From the NCBI RefSeq assembly GCF_030249845.1, contig NZ_JANURM010000017.1, positions 1-36,902 on the forward strand: a stretch of 36,902 nt of DNA, written 5' to 3'. The notes beneath the pieces are model-generated. The model ran no database searches and was not told where the DNA came from. It saw only the letters and a program-made list of their open reading frames with translations. Position numbers and translations under genes: made by a program. This stretch comes from Campylobacter gastrosuis (lineage in GTDB: Bacteria > Campylobacterota > Campylobacteria > Campylobacterales > Campylobacteraceae). Each line of letters begins with the position of its first letter. Position 1 is the first letter of the stretch. Shown in pieces: positions 34,134 through 36,902 of this stretch.

Positions 34134-35256
34134 AATTCCAATTTTAGCGTGTTTGGTGATAATGGTTCTTTTTGTTGCAAAGAGCATTACGACCTTTGGG
34201 CTAATTGAGCAAGACGACACGCTAAAAAGCCTTTTTCAAATCATAAAATTTGAAGAGAAAGTAAAACAGAGCTTTATTGAGCAAAAATTCCTGCCAAACT
34301 CACTCATCTTTAAATACGCAATCTATGATGAAAACGGCACAGAAATTTTCTCAAATCTGGCTAAAAAACCCAGCGATTTAAAATTCGTAACCCTAAAAGA
34401 TGATGATACTTTGTTTTATAAAGATTTCTTTTTTATTAATAAAACTCCATATTTTTTAATCATCTCACAAGAAATTTCAAGCCGCCGAAATCTTTTTATC
34501 ATCACTTTAATGCTTACTTTTACCTTTATTTTAGTCGCTTTTGTGCTTTATCTTTCGTATCTTGCTAGCATTAAACCCTACCAAAACGCACAAAAATATA
34601 TGAATAACTTCTTTAATGACGCTATGCACGAGCTAAAAACTCCGCTTGGTATCGCTGGGATAAATTTAGAGATGCTTGGCATTGAAAACAAGCAGACAAA
34701 ACGGATAAAAAACGCCCTAAAACAGATGCAAATAACCTACGAAGACATTGAGTATTATATAAAACGTGGCTATATCATCTTTCCAAACGAGATAATTGAT
34801 CTAAGCGAATATCTCATTGAGCGTGTGAAATTTCTGCTCTCAATGGCTGACGCTAAGCGTATGAAGGTCGTTTTTGATGATATTGACAGGGGCGTAAATA
34901 TCGTAATGAGCAAAATGGCACTTCAAAGAGTGATAGACAACACAATCACAAACGCCATAAAATACAGCCCACAAGATAGCCAAATCATCATCAAACTAAA
35001 ACGTCAAGATGATGGTATCGCCATATTTAGCGTGCAGGATTTTGGCTGTGGGATTAAGGATGTCAAAAAGGCGTTTAAGCGATATGAGCGTGAGAATTTA
35101 GCACAAGGTGGCTTTGGACTTGGACTTAGCATAGTTTCTGATATCTGCGAAAAATACAGCATTAATTACGATGTAAAGACCAAACTAAATGAAGGCAGCA
35201 CGTTTTTTTATAAATTTCACATAGCAAAGCTTGATTTTACGAAGGTGAAAGAGTAA
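34117..35256 (+). CDS. Sensor histidine kinase
   Basis: 379 aa. Membrane segments at about 7-25 and 125-148 enclose a short periplasmic sensor of about 100 residues. The H-box is AMHELKTPLG (about 170), N-box NTITNAIKYSP, then DFGCGI and GGFGLGLSIV. Partner of the response regulator at 33465. The signal is unknown; sulfur compounds are suggested only by the operon. Confidence 0.9.
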   Translation: MPKKFKIPILACLVIMVLFVAKSITTFGLIEQDDTLKSLFQIIKFEEKVKQSFIEQKFLPNSLIFKYAIYDENGTEIFSNLAKKPSDLKFVTLKDDDTLFYKDFFFINKTPYFLIISQEISSRRNLFIITLMLTFTFILVAFVLYLSYLASIKPYQNAQKYMNNFFNDAMHELKTPLGIAGINLEMLGIENKQTKRIKNALKQMQITYEDIEYYIKRGYIIFPNEIIDLSEYLIERVKFLLSMADAKRMKVVFDDIDRGVNIVMSKMALQRVIDNTITNAIKYSPQDSQIIIKLKRQDDGIAIFSVQDFGCGIKDVKKAFKRYERENLAQGGFGLGLSIVSDICEKYSINYDVKTKLNEGSTFFYKFHIAKLDFTKVKE

Positions 35257-35316
35257 AATTTGCTATAAACAAAAATAAATCTTAAAAAATTAAATTAATA
35301 TTTCTTTCTAATATCG

Positions 35317-35336
35317 TTTTTTTTTTTTTTGATAAT
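35317..35336 (+). promoter_or_regulatory. T14 tract abutting a -10 box, possible phase-variable promoter
   Basis: A run of 14 T (35317-35330) directly precedes GATAAT (35331-35336), 34 bases before the ATG at 35371. Homopolymer T tracts in this position change promoter strength when their length slips, as known for Helicobacter pylori adhesin genes. An in-frame TTG at 35329 lies within the tract and is not a likely start. Confidence 0.55.
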
Positions 35337-35370
35337 ATCAAGCCCAAAACGCTTAAAAAGAGATATTATG

Positions 35371-36723
35371 CAAAGACACCTTCTAGAAAATAACAACGTA
35401 ATTTACGGCGAATTAAACGGGCATACAAATTTTAAATACAACTTTATCGGTAAAAACAACATATTATTTATATCTCAAAATTGCAAGATTAAAAATTCAA
35501 ACATAAACTTTTGTGGTGACAACGCCCTTGTATTTTTAGGAGATGGCGTAAATATATTAAATATCAGTCTAAACAGCCAGTGTGTATTTTATACTGGTAA
35601 CAACAACTACTATAATCCGAGTGGGCAAAGAACACTTATGCTATCTGAGCGTAAAAATATAATTATAGGCAATGACAATCTGTTTTCTAGTGCAATTTGG
35701 TTTAGAAATGCCGACCCGCATTTAATTTATGATGCCAAAACAAATAAACGCATAAATCAAACCAAGAGTATCTACATAGCAGACCACGTTTGGGTGGGTC
35801 AAGAGGTGGCATTTTTAAAGGGGTGTTTTGTCGCTTCTGGTGCGATAATAGGCACTAGAAGCGTGGCGACAAAAATGTATTATTCAAACACCATTAACGC
35901 TGGCAGTCCAGCAAAACAGATAAAAAGCGATATTTTTTGGCTAGGTAACTGCGTGCATAACTGGGATGAAAATATGACTGAAAAATTTAATCACGTCTTA
36001 AAAGATGACTTTAAATACAGCTATGATAAATCTGAATTTCTCTCGCCAAAAGCCATTGAAGAAAGGCTTGAAGCCCTAAATAGCCCCTATGAAAAGCTTG
36101 AATTTGTCTATGATGCTTTGTATTGCAATAAGAACAAAAATCGTTTTGCTTATTTTAAAGATTGCCCTTATGATTTAGAGTTGCCCAAGTTTAAATCTAT
36201 GTTTAAGGATTTAAAATTTCAAGATACTGCCTTTAAAACAACCCCGCCACCACCAACGCTACAAGATGAGATAAATCGCTTAAAAAAAGAGACAGATGAG
36301 ATAAGGCAAGAATTACTTAAAACCAAGACCGAGCTAAAAAATAAAAACAATGAGCTTAATACCCTAAATTTCACTCTAAATAACGGCACGGCTAAGCTTA
36401 GAATTTATAATCAACTAAACTATAAAATAGGCAAAGCCATAGCACAAAACAAAAAAAGTCCGCTAGGCTACATAAAGCTACCATTTATTTTAAGCTACAT
36501 ACACAATGAACACAAAAAAGACCAACTTACCTATCAGGATAAAATCAAGAAAAATCCAAAATTAGCCCTGCCAAAACTGCAAGATTATCCAGATTACAAA
36601 GAGGCTTTAAAGATAAAAGATAGCCTTGAATACAAACTAGGCGAAGAGTTTATAAAGGCTAGTAAAAACTGGTATAAGGGTGGATTTGTGAAATTTATGT
36701 TTAGTGCTAAAAAGTTAAAATAA
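35371..36723 (+). CDS. Left-handed beta-helix (hexapeptide) acyltransferase-like protein with C-terminal extension
   Basis: 450 aa from the ATG at 35371, which has AAAAAGAGATATT before it. Residues about 15-190 are a left-handed beta-helix of the CatB/maa type: repeated I/V-G-x-N steps (IIIGNDNLFSS, ADPHLIYD, SIYIADHVWVGQEVAFLKG, ASGAIIGTRSV, NAGSPAKQIK), typical for O-acetyltransferases of surface polysaccharides. After a Pro-rich hinge (about 290) comes a coiled coil (KKETDEIRQELLKTKTELKN) and a basic C-terminal domain. Likely role: modification of lipooligosaccharide, capsule or a glycan. The first helix copies are irregular. The end overlaps the convergent gene. Confidence 0.75.
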   Translation, partial: QRHLLENNNVIYGELNGHTNFKYNFIGKNNILFISQNCKIKNSNINFCGDNALVFLGDGVNILNISLNSQCVFYTGNNNYYNPSGQRTLMLSERKNIIIGNDNLFSSAIWFRNADPHLIYDAKTNKRINQTKSIYIADHVWVGQEVAFLKGCFVASGAIIGTRSVATKMYYSNTINAGSPAKQIKSDIFWLGNCVHNWDENMTEKFNHVLKDDFKYSYDKSEFLSPKAIEERLEALNSPYEKLEFVYDALYCNKNKNRFAYFKDCPYDLELPKFKSMFKDLKFQDTAFKTTPPPPTLQDEINRLKKETDEIRQELLKTKTELKNKNNELNTLNFTLNNGTAKLRIYNQLNYKIGKAIAQNKKSPLGYIKLPFILSYIHNEHKKDQLTYQDKIKKNPKLALPKLQDYPDYKEALKIKDSLEYKLGEEFIKASKNWYKGGFVKFMFSAKKLK

Positions 36724-36902
36724 TTTTAAATTCATAAAAATATAAAGTGGGTTAATATCCCACTTCTTAGTCCTTGCCGTTGGCTCTTTAAACACTGAAA
36801 GCTTTACGTTGCTATCTCTGCCAAGTCCTAAAAGGGCGTATTCTATATCTAACTTATGCTCTTTGGCTGCTTTTGAAATTTCGTGTTCTAGCTCTTTGCC
36901 AC
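36715..36902 (-). CDS. 3' end of a leftward gene, product unknown
   Basis: The minus strand is open from the window edge to a TAA at 36715-36717, giving 61 codons (GKELEHEISKAAKEHKLDIE ... MNLKLF). The composition is like neighbouring genes. It overlaps the convergent acyltransferase gene by 9 bases. The inverted repeat AAGTGGG...CCCACTT near 36746-36766 lies inside the coding part. I do not recognise the protein. Confidence 0.55.
   Translation of the reverse strand, partial: GKELEHEISKAAKEHKLDIEYALLGLGRDSNVKLSVFKEPTARTKKWDINPLYIFMNLKLF

Noticed and set aside
1..36902. tRNA, rRNA, insertion sequence transposase or prophage genes
   Set aside because: None was recognised; apart from the CRISPR inserts and the DUF2442 cassette I see no transposase, integrase or attachment site.

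Overview
The window looks like a chromosomal segment of a Campylobacter species outside the C. jejuni/C. coli group. The reasons are AT-rich, lysine/asparagine-rich coding, an epsilonproteobacterial flagellin, a homopolymer-G contingency gene, Campylobacter-style -10-dominated promoters, and a Psr/Phs-type sulfur reductase operon. The species cannot be named from the sequence alone.

Layout. (1) 1-1449: 3' part of a flagellin gene with a strong terminator. (2) 1831-15735: a large type III-A (Csm) CRISPR-Cas island. Its left half holds cas6, a reverse transcriptase-cas1 gene that has lost the Cas1 catalytic domain, a headless cas2 remnant, a Csx20-family gene and a WYL-domain regulator. The middle (5932-7062) has no genes but is highly structured: two TGACA-N5-TGTCA palindromes flank the WYL gene, a 16-bp motif recurs about every 105 bp, and a very short CRISPR array has three of its four repeats interrupted or ended at the same base by related hairpin-bearing inserts. 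The third insert runs into a toxin-antitoxin pair. The right half is a tight operon: GAF/HD-GYP protein, Csx1-like CARF-HEPN nuclease, a second cas6, a cas10 without HD domain, and csm2-csm5. (3) 15898-20020, minus strand: chemoreceptor, a hypothetical gene, hemH and a Gfo/Idh/MocA-like gene. (4) 20134-25647: alaS, membrane protein, maf and PBP1A as overlapping genes. (5) 25732-27869: a PAP2 phosphatase switched OFF by a G9 tract, then an EptA-like phosphoethanolamine transferase. (6) 27900-29410: flavin reductase, a DUF4160/DUF2442 cassette bounded by a 55-bp direct repeat, and a cupin. (7) 29609-35256: PsrABC/PhsABC-like molybdoenzyme operon with a co-encoded two-component system. (8) 35371-36902: a hexapeptide acyltransferase-like protein behind a T14 tract, and the end of a convergent gene.

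How it works together. The CRISPR locus looks frozen: adaptation is destroyed by one deletion spanning cas1 and cas2, and the array has three spacers. The effector genes, a cyclic-oligoadenylate (cOA)-responsive nuclease and a probable ring nuclease are intact. Cas10 lacks the HD DNase but keeps GGDD, so defence would rely on Csm3 RNA cleavage and cOA signalling. The WYL protein may control itself and the segment leading to the array, because both have the same palindrome at the same distance from a -10-like hexamer. The most unusual element is the set of inserts inside the CRISPR repeats, each of which preserves a Cas6-type hairpin and resembles the toxin-antitoxin promoter region.
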